From: Bacillota bacterium
Lineage (GTDB): Bacteria > Bacillota_A > Clostridia > Acetivibrionales > DUMB01
NCBI GenBank assembly: GCA_023621975.1
Contig: JAMOAC010000408.1
Location: forward strand, 1-5,326
Reading direction: 5' to 3'
DNA length: 5,326 bases
Both the position numbers and the translations under genes were made by a program. The notes under the pieces were generated by a model that saw only the letters and a program-made list of their open reading frames with translations, did no database searches and was not told where the DNA came from. This document shows, in pieces, positions 1 to 5,326 of the stretch (positions within the stretch are counted from its first letter, which is position 1; every line of letters begins with the position of its first letter).

Positions 1-1015
1 CGTCAATATAGCGACTGTGAATGCCGACATTTTTAATCTGTTTTGTAAAAGCGTATTCCAACATGTTTCTGGCATAGTCCACATCAGTAATTAAAATAGA
101 AGGAAAACTCCATAAAAGGCTGTCTCTATCCCAATAAGCCGCACTAACGTAGTATCTTGGGCTTCTCGATGTAACCAAAACAAATTCTTCAGTATCCAGT
201 GTTTTGCCTGATGCATAAAAATAGTTGAAAAACAGGTTTCTGTTGAATAACTTTTCTAATTCCTTGTTATCACATGTTCTCTGATGGCTTAAGAGCCACC
301 TGCAGCTTTCCTCCATTACTTTTTCGTAACCTTTTCTCAGCATTTCCTGTGCGGAAGTTGCTGCTCCTACCTCCTCAATGCCTAATCCCCAGTAAAATGC
401 AAGTTCACAGGACTCACCAGGGCATAAATGAAAATTCCTGGATAATACGTATCTAATTCCATCATTCCGGTGTTCAAACACTTCTTCATCCATTTTTTCA
501 TTAAACATTGGAGCAATCGAAAATATGGTGACCACATTTCGGAAATCCATTACGAAACTTTTATTCCATTTGCTTTTATATACGTATTGGCTTCCATTCA
601 TTGGTTTGCTTTCATTTATTGTATGAAGGCAATTTTTCCAGTATCCTTTCAGGCCTGTTGAAACATCAATATCTTCCTGCCCCTGATTCATAATGCTCAG
701 CTTGTAAATAAAGCCTCTTTCGCCTACAGGAGAAAGTATTACACCGGAAAACATAATACTTCCGCATTTTGCTTTAAATCTTGGAATCCAGTAATTTATA
801 ATATCCCATTCCAAATTTTCCATGGGCATGTCTTTTCCGCCTATTCTGCAGAATGGGCGCATAAACTCTTCTCCGGGGTTATCCCCTCCACGAATTTCAA
901 TAAGTCCCTTAAAGCCCATGTGCAGGAAATTTAAAGAACAAATAGAAGCATCTGATTCTCTAATTTCAGGTATTGATACCATTTCATTACCTGTAGGGAT
1001 AAATTTATCACTCAC
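1..1015 (-). CDS. Probable six-hairpin glycosidase, N-terminal part (runs off left edge)
   Basis: The minus strand is open from GTG 1015 to base 1, giving 338 residues with no stop; the C-terminus lies outside the window. The GTG at 1015 is chosen because AAGGGGAG (1031-1024) lies 8 bases before it; the in-frame GTG at 1024 overlaps that ribosome site. There is no signal peptide or membrane helix, so the protein is probably cytoplasmic. Residues 1 to about 230 look like a beta-rich domain, with many short hydrophobic strands and Gly/Asn turns. From about 232 it turns helical. Residues 294-302 read YWDRDSLLW, followed by a helix-rich stretch (about 312-328). An aromatic-x-R-D element opening a helical barrel, after an N-terminal beta-sandwich, is typical of (alpha/alpha)6 glycosidases such as the glycogen-debranching/COG3408-like and GH15/GH65-type enzymes. 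The general acid and base would lie in the missing part, so substrate and GH family cannot be assigned. The fold call is by resemblance only. Confidence 0.6.
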   Translation of the reverse strand, partial: MSDKFIPTGNEMVSIPEIRESDASICSLNFLHMGFKGLIEIRGGDNPGEEFMRPFCRIGGKDMPMENLEWDIINYWIPRFKAKCGSIMFSGVILSPVGERGFIYKLSIMNQGQEDIDVSTGLKGYWKNCLHTINESKPMNGSQYVYKSKWNKSFVMDFRNVVTIFSIAPMFNEKMDEEVFEHRNDGIRYVLSRNFHLCPGESCELAFYWGLGIEEVGAATSAQEMLRKGYEKVMEESCRWLLSHQRTCDNKELEKLFNRNLFFNYFYASGKTLDTEEFVLVTSRSPRYYVSAAYWDRDSLLWSFPSILITDVDYARNMLEYAFTKQIKNVGIHSRYID

Positions 1016-1031
1016 AAAATTCACTCCCCTT
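1016..1031 (-). promoter_or_regulatory. Ribosome binding site that decides the glycosidase-like gene start
   Basis: AAGGGGAG occupies 1031-1024 and is followed by an 8-base spacer and GTG at 1015-1013. A second in-frame GTG (1024-1022) begins inside this purine tract and would have no room for its own site. The spacing therefore favours 1015. Confidence 0.7.
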
Positions 1032-1070
1032 GATGCTTTTTGCAACAGCTTTTCCGGTAACCACTATTAG

Positions 1071-1110
1071 ACAATAACATGAATTGCAAAAACATGAAAG
1101 GAGTTATTGT
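1071..1110. repeat. 8-bp inverted repeat, possible operator or leader hairpin
   Basis: ACAATAAC at 1071-1078 is exactly complementary to GTTATTGT at 1103-1110, with 24 bases between the arms. The arms are AT-rich (2 of 8 positions are G/C), and no T run follows on the minus strand, so a terminator is unlikely. The right arm overlaps the candidate -10 box at 1106-1111, which is where a repressor operator could sit. An 8-bp match in AT-rich DNA can arise by chance, so the functional reading is weak. Confidence 0.35.
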
Positions 1111-1134
1111 AAGATAAAAGCAAGAAAAAAGTAA
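1106..1134 (-). promoter_or_regulatory. Weak promoter candidate for the glycosidase-like gene
   Basis: On the minus strand TACAAT (1111-1106) matches the -10 consensus at five of six positions. It lies 17 bases downstream of TTACTT (1134-1129), which is a poor -35 match. Transcription would begin near 1099 and leave a leader of roughly 85 bases containing both inverted-repeat arms or most of them. The -35 is too weak for a firm call. The gene could instead be read through from the DUF4177 promoter, since no terminator is evident. Confidence 0.3.
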
Positions 1135-1140
1135 GATAAA
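1109..1140. repeat. 10-bp direct repeat spaced by two helical turns
   Basis: GTAAGATAAA occurs exactly at 1109-1118 and again at 1131-1140, 22 bases start to start, so the two copies face the same side of the DNA helix. They flank the spacer of the weak promoter candidate at 1106-1134; the copies overlap its -10 and -35 regions. This arrangement is compatible with a dimeric regulator binding site, but there is no direct evidence of binding. Confidence 0.4.
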
Positions 1141-1143
1141 CCC

Positions 1144-1344
1144 TCAATATAGCTTTTGCCTTTTGAAGACAGCTATAACTTTTCTGCTTGCTCCATATGA
1201 CTGGTTTGTGTCAAAACAGGAAACGAGCTCCCATCCATCATTGCCACTGTTATTTAATGCTTCGTTAAAGGCACTGATGTCAAGCAGCCCACCGGCAAAC
1301 CCTTTAGTATCAAATTCAATAGTTTTGTATTCCCACCTAGTCAT
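1144..1344 (-). CDS. DUF4177 family protein
   Basis: This 66-residue protein begins MTRWEYKTIEF and ends FKRQKLY. It has the hallmarks of the small DUF4177 family: an opening W-E-Y-K beta strand, a K-G-F-x-G-G-x-L-D turn (residues 13-21), a short helix, the G-W-E-L-V-S core (about 36-41), then F-D-T-N-Q-x-Y-G-A-S-R and a final V-I-A-V-F-K-R strand. The length is normal for the family and nothing seems missing. ATG 1344 is preferred over the in-frame TTG at 1368. AAGGAT (1359-1354) sits 9 bases before the ATG, and the family usually starts just before the W-E-Y-K strand. There is no signal peptide or membrane helix, so it is a small soluble protein. No biochemical function is established for the family and none is claimed. 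A strong promoter at 1446-1473 suggests it is transcribed on its own, possibly with read-through into the glycosidase-like gene. Confidence 0.85.
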   Translation of the reverse strand: MTRWEYKTIEFDTKGFAGGLLDISAFNEALNNSGNDGWELVSCFDTNQSYGASRKVIAVFKRQKLY

Positions 1345-1486
1345 TAATAACACATCCTTAATACCCAAGATTGCAAATTCACCATAAGTTTAATGCAAGC
1401 ATTTTTTAGGTCTTCCATGTATCAGTCCATATTATCTATTATCATATTATACCTCTAGTAACAGAAATATCAATAAAAAGTTTTAT
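1345..1486. other. Intergenic region between the large VWA gene and DUF4177
   Basis: This 142-base AT-rich gap contains a sigma-A-type promoter (1446-1473), about 95 bases of 5' leader, and the ribosome site AAGGAT at 1354-1359. The only inverted repeat next to the VWA stop codon is a short A/T-only one (1472-1478 with 1481-1487), which overlaps the -35 box. No convincing terminator for the VWA operon is seen, nor any structured riboswitch-like element. Confidence 0.6.
1446..1473 (-). promoter_or_regulatory. Sigma-A-type promoter for the DUF4177 gene
   Basis: On the minus strand TTGATA (1473-1468) is followed by a 16-base spacer and a perfect TATAAT (1451-1446). Transcription would start near 1438-1440, leaving a leader of about 95 bases before ATG 1344. 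It begins only 13 bases past the stop codon of the large VWA gene, so the DUF4177 gene has its own start even if some read-through occurs. This is the best promoter match I found in the window. Confidence 0.65.
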
Positions 1487-4303
1487 TTACCTCTTCCTTT
1501 TTCGCTTCATTTCAAGCAACTGAGAAATGTGTGAATTGGTATTTGTTTTAGTATTTTCAGCATCATTATTAACTTCAATATTCGTTCCGATGGTTTCTGT
1601 TTTATCTTTTATAGCTCTTTTATCTGTCTCTTTTATAGATCTTTTATCTCTTGAAATATTTTTATTATTACTGAACTTCATTACCTCATTAATATTTTTG
1701 ATTATTACTTCTTTTCCTGAATCAGCAACTGAAACAAACCTTTTTATCCACGTATCAGGATGCAAATTAACGCGTCTTATAACGACATCCAGCATAAATA
1801 AAATAAGTACAATGATTATCAGCACATATGTCAGGTCTATTTTTCCAGTAACAGGAGGCAACTGGCTTTCAAATACCTGGGACGGATCATTCAGTATACG
1901 CCCCCCGCCTTCATACGCTATTTTTTGAATTAGTACATTGTTGTTGTAAGATTCATCCTTTGACAGTAAATCATATTCCGGTGAATAAGGCATGATCAGT
2001 CCTGTACTTATTTGCTTCCTCTGCCCTTCTCCGTCAGACAGAATGATATCCGCAATATATACTCCATTCTCCAGGCCTGTAAATGTTCCCTTGTATTCTC
2101 CCGGAGCGTCAGGAAAAAGTTTTATTTCCCGCTTTGTTCCGTCAGGGGCTACAAGAGTCCCCTGAGCGTCACTTGCAGTCATAAATGCATCATCTTCAGC
2201 TTTGACGGTTATTGTGCCGTTATTCCCTTCTATATCAATTTCTATCTCGTAACCTTCACTCATATTCTGCTGCACAATCCAGGATACGACATTGTTCCAG
2301 AACTTTGGCGAGTCCTCCCAGTTCATCCAGTCATATGTCCATATACCCTGTACGTCCGGGGTCCATGCAACGGTCCTTCCCAAGCCGTATTGCCAGCAAG
2401 CCAGAATCGGGTCACCTTCGTCGCTTTTTAACACAATATTGGCCGTTTTTTTAGCGGTTGTTGTTACATATCCATCCAGCTGCGGGACTGCTTCAATGCC
2501 TTTGAGAATGTCAGAAATGCCAGCAAGTTCGGGTATAAATGTCCTGTTGGTCAGATACTTTTTGCCTGCAAGAAAAACTTCCTTTGCAAATATTTTTGGT
2601 ATATCCGTGAATTCATCCGTCTCATAGTACCTGCCGTTGCCCCCGTAGGCAAGTGCCTTCAGCAAAAGAAAATCTGCGCCTCGCCCTACCGCAACGGTTG
2701 AAAGTGTAATCCCGTTTTCCCTTAATCCTTCTATTATGCTTTCGTATCCCCTTCTTTCCGCCTGACCGTCTGTTAACAATATTATATGCTTTAGTCCTGC
2801 GTCAAGATCTTTTATTGTATTATAAGCTTCCTCCAAAGGTGGTAGTATCTGCGTTCCGCCTCCTGATCGGATTGTGCCTATTGCATCCTGTATTTGCTGT
2901 AAGTTGTCAAGCTGTTGAGGCTTAACAACCCATTTAAATGCATCATCGAATGCAATAACGCCAATTGTATCATCCTTGTCCAGGACCTCTGTTGAGCGAA
3001 TTGCCGCCTCCTTTGCCAGTTCCATTTTTGATATGCCGAAATCCCCTCCGGACATGCTTCCGGATTTGTCAATTACCAGTATAAGAGCGAGGTTTGGTTC
3101 TTCTTCTTTAGGCTTAATATCCATGTTTACAGGCAGAATTTCCTCAAGCGCCGTTTTATAATAACCTCCAGGTCCATAACTGTTTTCTCCTCCTGTAACA
3201 AGAAGCCCCTTTCCCTGATGGCTTACCGCAGTTTTCAGATTGTCAAGAAAGGCATTGTCAAGGCTGTCGGCAGAAACATTAACCAGGATGAATGCGTCGT
3301 ATTTAAGCAATTCAGAAAGTTCCTTTGGAGCCTGTTCAGGCTTAACCACGGTCAAGCGCATGCTCTCTTTAAGAATGTCCGTCAGTACTCTGCAAGCTTC
3401 CTCAGATTCAGAAACAATCATAATTTCAGGCACGTCTTCCACATATGTATAGGCTGAAAGCGAATTGTTCTGGAAAAATGTGTCGGAGTCCGCCAATACC
3501 TCTACCCTGTAAGTTACCATCCCGCCTTTTTTTGCAGTATCCAAAAAGGCGAACCTGTTGTCTCCTGTATTCAGTTCAACTTCCTTCTGGGCAGTCAGTG
3601 TACGGTCACTGTATAACTGCAGGACTGCCCTTGTTTTAATATTGCTTTTTATGTTAACTGCAATTTCAAACTGCTCATTTAAATTAACAGATTTCGGTAC
3701 GTTCAGTTCCTGAAGCTGCACTTCTTCTTTCAGGCCGGAGCTTATGGGGTAAACATCTATTGAATAACCCCTTGCCTTCATTTGTCTAACCTGAGTAAGG
3801 GCATCACCGGTATTTTCCCGCCCGTCGGTCAAAATTACCACTCTTTTCATATGGTCCCAAGGCATTATGGACTGGGCGGTAACCAATGCATTTTCCAGGT
3901 TGGTGAAAGAAGAATTGATTTTTGTCTGCACCTTGTCAAAGACAGGATTTTTATCCGGCAATAGTTCAATGCCCGAGTCTCCTCCAAAATTAATAATTCC
4001 TGCCTCGTCGTTTCTTCCCACGTATTTTATTGCTTCCCTTACAAAAGATGCAGCCTGCTCCTTGTCGCTTACACTGTCGGATGAATCTATCAGGAACAAG
4101 GTTGTAGTTTTGTTTGAAACCCTCTGGATTGTGAAGCCCGAAATAAGCATTATAATGATTAAGAAAACAAGGCTGCGCAGCAGCACAATGGTAATGCGCC
4201 TCCATCGTACTAATCGTGCTGTTTTCCCTATTGTAAACCACATTAATGCAGCTACAGGCAAAAGCAAAAGCAGCAGCCATGGATTTTCAAATTTAAATGC
4301 CAT
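1487..4303 (-). CDS. Membrane-anchored double-VWA protein with GATase1-like domain
   Basis: This complete 938-residue protein begins like the BatA/aerotolerance N-terminal family, with F-x-N-P-W-L and two membrane helices (about 8-25 and 37-58) joined by a basic loop (27-36) that should be cytoplasmic. VWA1 (about 67-190) has an intact metal site: D73, S75, S77, T134 and D160. A beta-sandwich follows (about 195-290). Residues 292-395 resemble a class I glutamine-amidotransferase-like fold (Y-D-A-F at 335-338, T-G-G-E-N-S-Y-G-P-G-G at 370-380) without a nucleophilic cysteine. VWA2 (about 405-580) has D412, S414, S416, T484 and D512. Residues about 610-680, with W-Q-Y-G-L-G-R at 637-643, resemble the second half of the GATase-like domain. 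A second sandwich (about 690-770), a membrane helix (about 824-842) and a basic cytoplasmic tail ending KRKRKR complete it. Most of the protein should face outside. The start overlaps the upstream stop by 11 bases, with GGTGGG 9 bases before ATG. The family usually works near MoxR ATPases; the ligand is unknown. Confidence 0.88.
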   Translation of the reverse strand: MAFKFENPWLLLLLLPVAALMWFTIGKTARLVRWRRITIVLLRSLVFLIIIMLISGFTIQRVSNKTTTLFLIDSSDSVSDKEQAASFVREAIKYVGRNDEAGIINFGGDSGIELLPDKNPVFDKVQTKINSSFTNLENALVTAQSIMPWDHMKRVVILTDGRENTGDALTQVRQMKARGYSIDVYPISSGLKEEVQLQELNVPKSVNLNEQFEIAVNIKSNIKTRAVLQLYSDRTLTAQKEVELNTGDNRFAFLDTAKKGGMVTYRVEVLADSDTFFQNNSLSAYTYVEDVPEIMIVSESEEACRVLTDILKESMRLTVVKPEQAPKELSELLKYDAFILVNVSADSLDNAFLDNLKTAVSHQGKGLLVTGGENSYGPGGYYKTALEEILPVNMDIKPKEEEPNLALILVIDKSGSMSGGDFGISKMELAKEAAIRSTEVLDKDDTIGVIAFDDAFKWVVKPQQLDNLQQIQDAIGTIRSGGGTQILPPLEEAYNTIKDLDAGLKHIILLTDGQAERRGYESIIEGLRENGITLSTVAVGRGADFLLLKALAYGGNGRYYETDEFTDIPKIFAKEVFLAGKKYLTNRTFIPELAGISDILKGIEAVPQLDGYVTTTAKKTANIVLKSDEGDPILACWQYGLGRTVAWTPDVQGIWTYDWMNWEDSPKFWNNVVSWIVQQNMSEGYEIEIDIEGNNGTITVKAEDDAFMTASDAQGTLVAPDGTKREIKLFPDAPGEYKGTFTGLENGVYIADIILSDGEGQRKQISTGLIMPYSPEYDLLSKDESYNNNVLIQKIAYEGGGRILNDPSQVFESQLPPVTGKIDLTYVLIIIVLILFMLDVVIRRVNLHPDTWIKRFVSVADSGKEVIIKNINEVMKFSNNKNISRDKRSIKETDKRAIKDKTETIGTNIEVNNDAENTKTNTNSHISQLLEMKRKRKR
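1601..1648. repeat. 24-bp tandem duplication inside the VWA protein tail
   Basis: Bases 1601-1624 and 1625-1648 are adjacent copies identical at 21 of 24 positions. They encode residues 886-893 and 894-901 of the large VWA protein, reading DKRSIKET then DKRAIKDK. The repeat keeps the frame and lies in a charged, probably disordered cytoplasmic tail. It looks like a slipped-strand or recombination duplication that the tail tolerates. Confidence 0.75.
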
Positions 4304-4318
4304 TGGAATAAACCCACC
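4293..4318 (-). promoter_or_regulatory. Overlapping stop/start with ribosome site: translational coupling
   Basis: The upstream gene ends with TAA at 4295-4293, while the downstream ATG lies at 4303-4301, giving an 11-base overlap (ATGGCATTTAA) in a different frame. GGTGGG (4318-4313), within the upstream gene's E-W-W-V codons, is the only ribosome site and sits 9 bases from the ATG. Ribosomes finishing the first protein probably restart on the second, which would keep the two products in step. Confidence 0.75.
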
Positions 4319-5326
4319 ATTCTATTATGAGGATTGCCAGCAGAAGGCATAATAAGAGTATTTTAATATCCCAATACCCGATTTGCTTGTAATCCTGCAA
4401 TATTTCATCATCCTGCCTAACGGGCATTGTGCTTTCAATCGCTGCAAATTCCCTTTCCGATGGGGCATTCACAAAGAAATCCTGCCATATTGTTTCGTTT
4501 TCAAGCACCTGTTCAAGCGTATATTTACCTGTTTGAGTGGCCCCGTCAAAGACATTTACCGGAAACGGAGGTGCAACTTGCGTTCTGTTCCCGTCAGGCG
4601 CAATTACAAACACTTCTTTTGCTTCCGGGTCAACTGATATGTTTACCAGGTCTCCGGCATTAACAGCGGAAATTTCATTCTGACCTTGCGGCAGCAGTTC
4701 CTGTACAATTCTTGTCATTATAACGGGAAAATGCGGCTGTACAGGCAGGTTAGTCTCGTGCAAATCAAAGCCGAAAACCATTACCCGGTTCTTATCCAGG
4801 TATCCTTCAAATGCCACTATCCCTTCTTCATTTTCCATAAGGGGATTTCCCCAATGAGGCAGGTGATACAAATCAGCTTTCAGCGCATCGAAAGAAATAT
4901 TCTCCAGGTTATTATACAGTTCATGCCTTGAAGGCCTTATTTCAGTATACTCTGATTCCCCTGCCAAAGAAAAATATTCATTCCGCGGAGGATTAAAAAG
5001 GATTATATGCCCGTCACCGGGAAGGCGCTCGGGTAAAATCCCGTCAAAAACATACAGATCATAGCCCTTGAGCTCATTTATATTTTCAGCATCCGTGCGG
5101 TAAAGCTCAATATCCGGAATAAGGTTCAGCATCTTTTCCAGAAAAATGTTTCCTTCCGATAAAAGAAGCGCTTTTCTTACCTTGCTTGAGTATATCATGA
5201 CTCCCGCATTGTTGTCTTTATCCAGTGTATCTTTAGTGTCAATCTTGCATTCAATCATTGATGCCAATCCGGGTATATCAGACCAATAAATGTTTTCACT
5301 CTTCCCTGCTTCAACCTCTACCCTGC
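4293..5326 (-). CDS. BatA-like VWA-family membrane protein, C-terminal part (runs off right edge)
   Basis: The frame is open to the right edge (first full codon 5324-5322) and ends at TAA 4293, so 343 C-terminal residues are visible. An internal TTG (5267) or ATG (5258) is unlikely to be the start, because the sequence before them continues as protein (R-V-E-V-E-A-G-K, I-Y-W-S-D-I-P-G) fitting a beta-sandwich. Residues about 47-110 resemble a Rossmann-like segment (K-A-L-L-L-S-E-G-N-I-F-L-E-K, then Y-D-L-Y-V-F-D-G-I-L-P-E-R-L-P). A strand region with R-V-M-V-F-G-F-D-L-H-E-T-N-L-P-V-Q-P (about 179-196) is typical of BatA-type proteins in MoxR/VWA clusters. One membrane helix (about 320-337) is followed by E-W-W-V-Y-S-N-G-I, a common ending of this family. 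The bulk should be extracellular with a very short cytoplasmic end. The VWA domain itself would lie off the window, so that part is inferred from family architecture. It probably partners the downstream double-VWA protein. Confidence 0.78.
   Translation of the reverse strand, partial: RVEVEAGKSENIYWSDIPGLASMIECKIDTKDTLDKDNNAGVMIYSSKVRKALLLSEGNIFLEKMLNLIPDIELYRTDAENINELKGYDLYVFDGILPERLPGDGHIILFNPPRNEYFSLAGESEYTEIRPSRHELYNNLENISFDALKADLYHLPHWGNPLMENEEGIVAFEGYLDKNRVMVFGFDLHETNLPVQPHFPVIMTRIVQELLPQGQNEISAVNAGDLVNISVDPEAKEVFVIAPDGNRTQVAPPFPVNVFDGATQTGKYTLEQVLENETIWQDFFVNAPSEREFAAIESTMPVRQDDEILQDYKQIGYWDIKILLLCLLLAILIIEWWVYSNGI

Larger units (their letters stand above)
1016..1143. other. AT-rich intergenic region between DUF4177 and glycosidase-like genes
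   Basis: This 128-base gap has no credible reading frame. It holds a 10-bp direct repeat (1109-1118 and 1131-1140), an 8-bp inverted repeat (1071-1078 and 1103-1110) and a second direct repeat, AACATGAA (1076-1083 and 1091-1098). It also holds a weak promoter candidate on the minus strand (1106-1134) and the ribosome site at 1024-1031. It most likely serves as the leader and control region of the glycosidase-like gene. I see no GC-rich hairpin with a T tract that would terminate the DUF4177 transcript. Confidence 0.6.

Noticed and set aside
274..1070. Plus-strand open frames opposite the glycosidase-like gene
   Set aside because: The minus-strand frame is open for all 338 codons with coherent protein features and a good ribosome site; the plus-strand frames are short and lack both.
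1071..1110. The inverted repeat read as an intrinsic terminator for DUF4177
   Set aside because: The arms are weak and AT-rich, the loop is 24 bases, and no run of T follows the second arm on the minus strand.
1345..1368. TTG 1368 as the DUF4177 start (8 extra residues)
   Set aside because: The ATG at 1344 has a well-placed AAGGAT site, and the extra residues do not fit the family, which begins at the W-E-Y-K strand.
1163..1387. Plus-strand 74-codon frame opposite DUF4177
   Set aside because: It mirrors the DUF4177 gene, whose minus-strand product matches a known family along its full length.
1472..1487. Inverted repeat AATAAAA / TTTTATT just after the large VWA stop codon as a terminator
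   Set aside because: The stem is A/T only with a 2-base loop, no T tract follows on the minus strand, and it overlaps the -35 box of the DUF4177 promoter.
1527..4352. Several plus-strand open frames of 60-160 codons opposite the VWA gene
   Set aside because: They lie antisense to a gene with clear domains and conserved motifs, show low-complexity or atypical composition and match no family I recognise.
4293..5267. A complete 324-residue gene starting at TTG 5267
   Set aside because: The frame stays open to the window edge with protein-like sequence upstream, no ribosome site precedes the TTG, and the N-terminal VWA part of the family would be missing.

Overview
All four protein genes lie on the minus strand, so transcription runs from the right edge of the window to the left. 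The AT-rich intergenic DNA, purine-rich Shine-Dalgarno sequences, a GTG start and Lys/Asn/Ile-rich proteins suggest a low-to-moderate GC Gram-positive bacterium. A member of the Clostridia is my best guess. This is an inference from style and protein resemblance, because no rRNA or taxonomic marker is present.

Right half (1487-5326): two membrane-anchored proteins overlap by 11 bases and form an operon. The upstream gene (4293-5326, cut by the right edge) is the C-terminal part of a BatA/VWA-type membrane protein. It has the end of a beta-sandwich, a Rossmann-like segment and a C-terminal transmembrane helix. The downstream gene (1487-4303, 938 residues) is complete. It encodes a three-helix membrane protein with two VWA domains, both with intact metal-ion sites. 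The second VWA appears nested inside a degenerate class I glutamine-amidotransferase-like domain, and beta-sandwich domains sit on either side. In bacteria such pairs usually sit beside a MoxR-type AAA+ ATPase and a DUF58 protein. Those genes would lie beyond the right edge and are not visible. The likely theme is a cell-surface, metal-dependent adhesion or assembly complex served by an ATPase chaperone. Its substrate is unknown.

Left half (1-1486): a good sigma-A-type promoter (1446-1473) directly follows the large VWA gene and should drive a 66-residue DUF4177 protein (1144-1344). A 128-base intergenic stretch with a direct repeat, an 8-bp inverted repeat and a weak promoter candidate follows. 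After it, starting at GTG 1015, comes the N-terminal 338 residues of a probable six-hairpin glycosidase that runs off the left edge.

The VWA pair is clearly one functional unit. The DUF4177 and glycosidase-like genes look like separate transcription units, and nothing seen ties them to the VWA system beyond shared orientation. I found no RNA gene, mobile element, CRISPR array or convincing intrinsic terminator. The least explained items are the nested-domain architecture of the 938-residue protein, its repeat-bearing basic tail, and the repeat cluster before the glycosidase gene.
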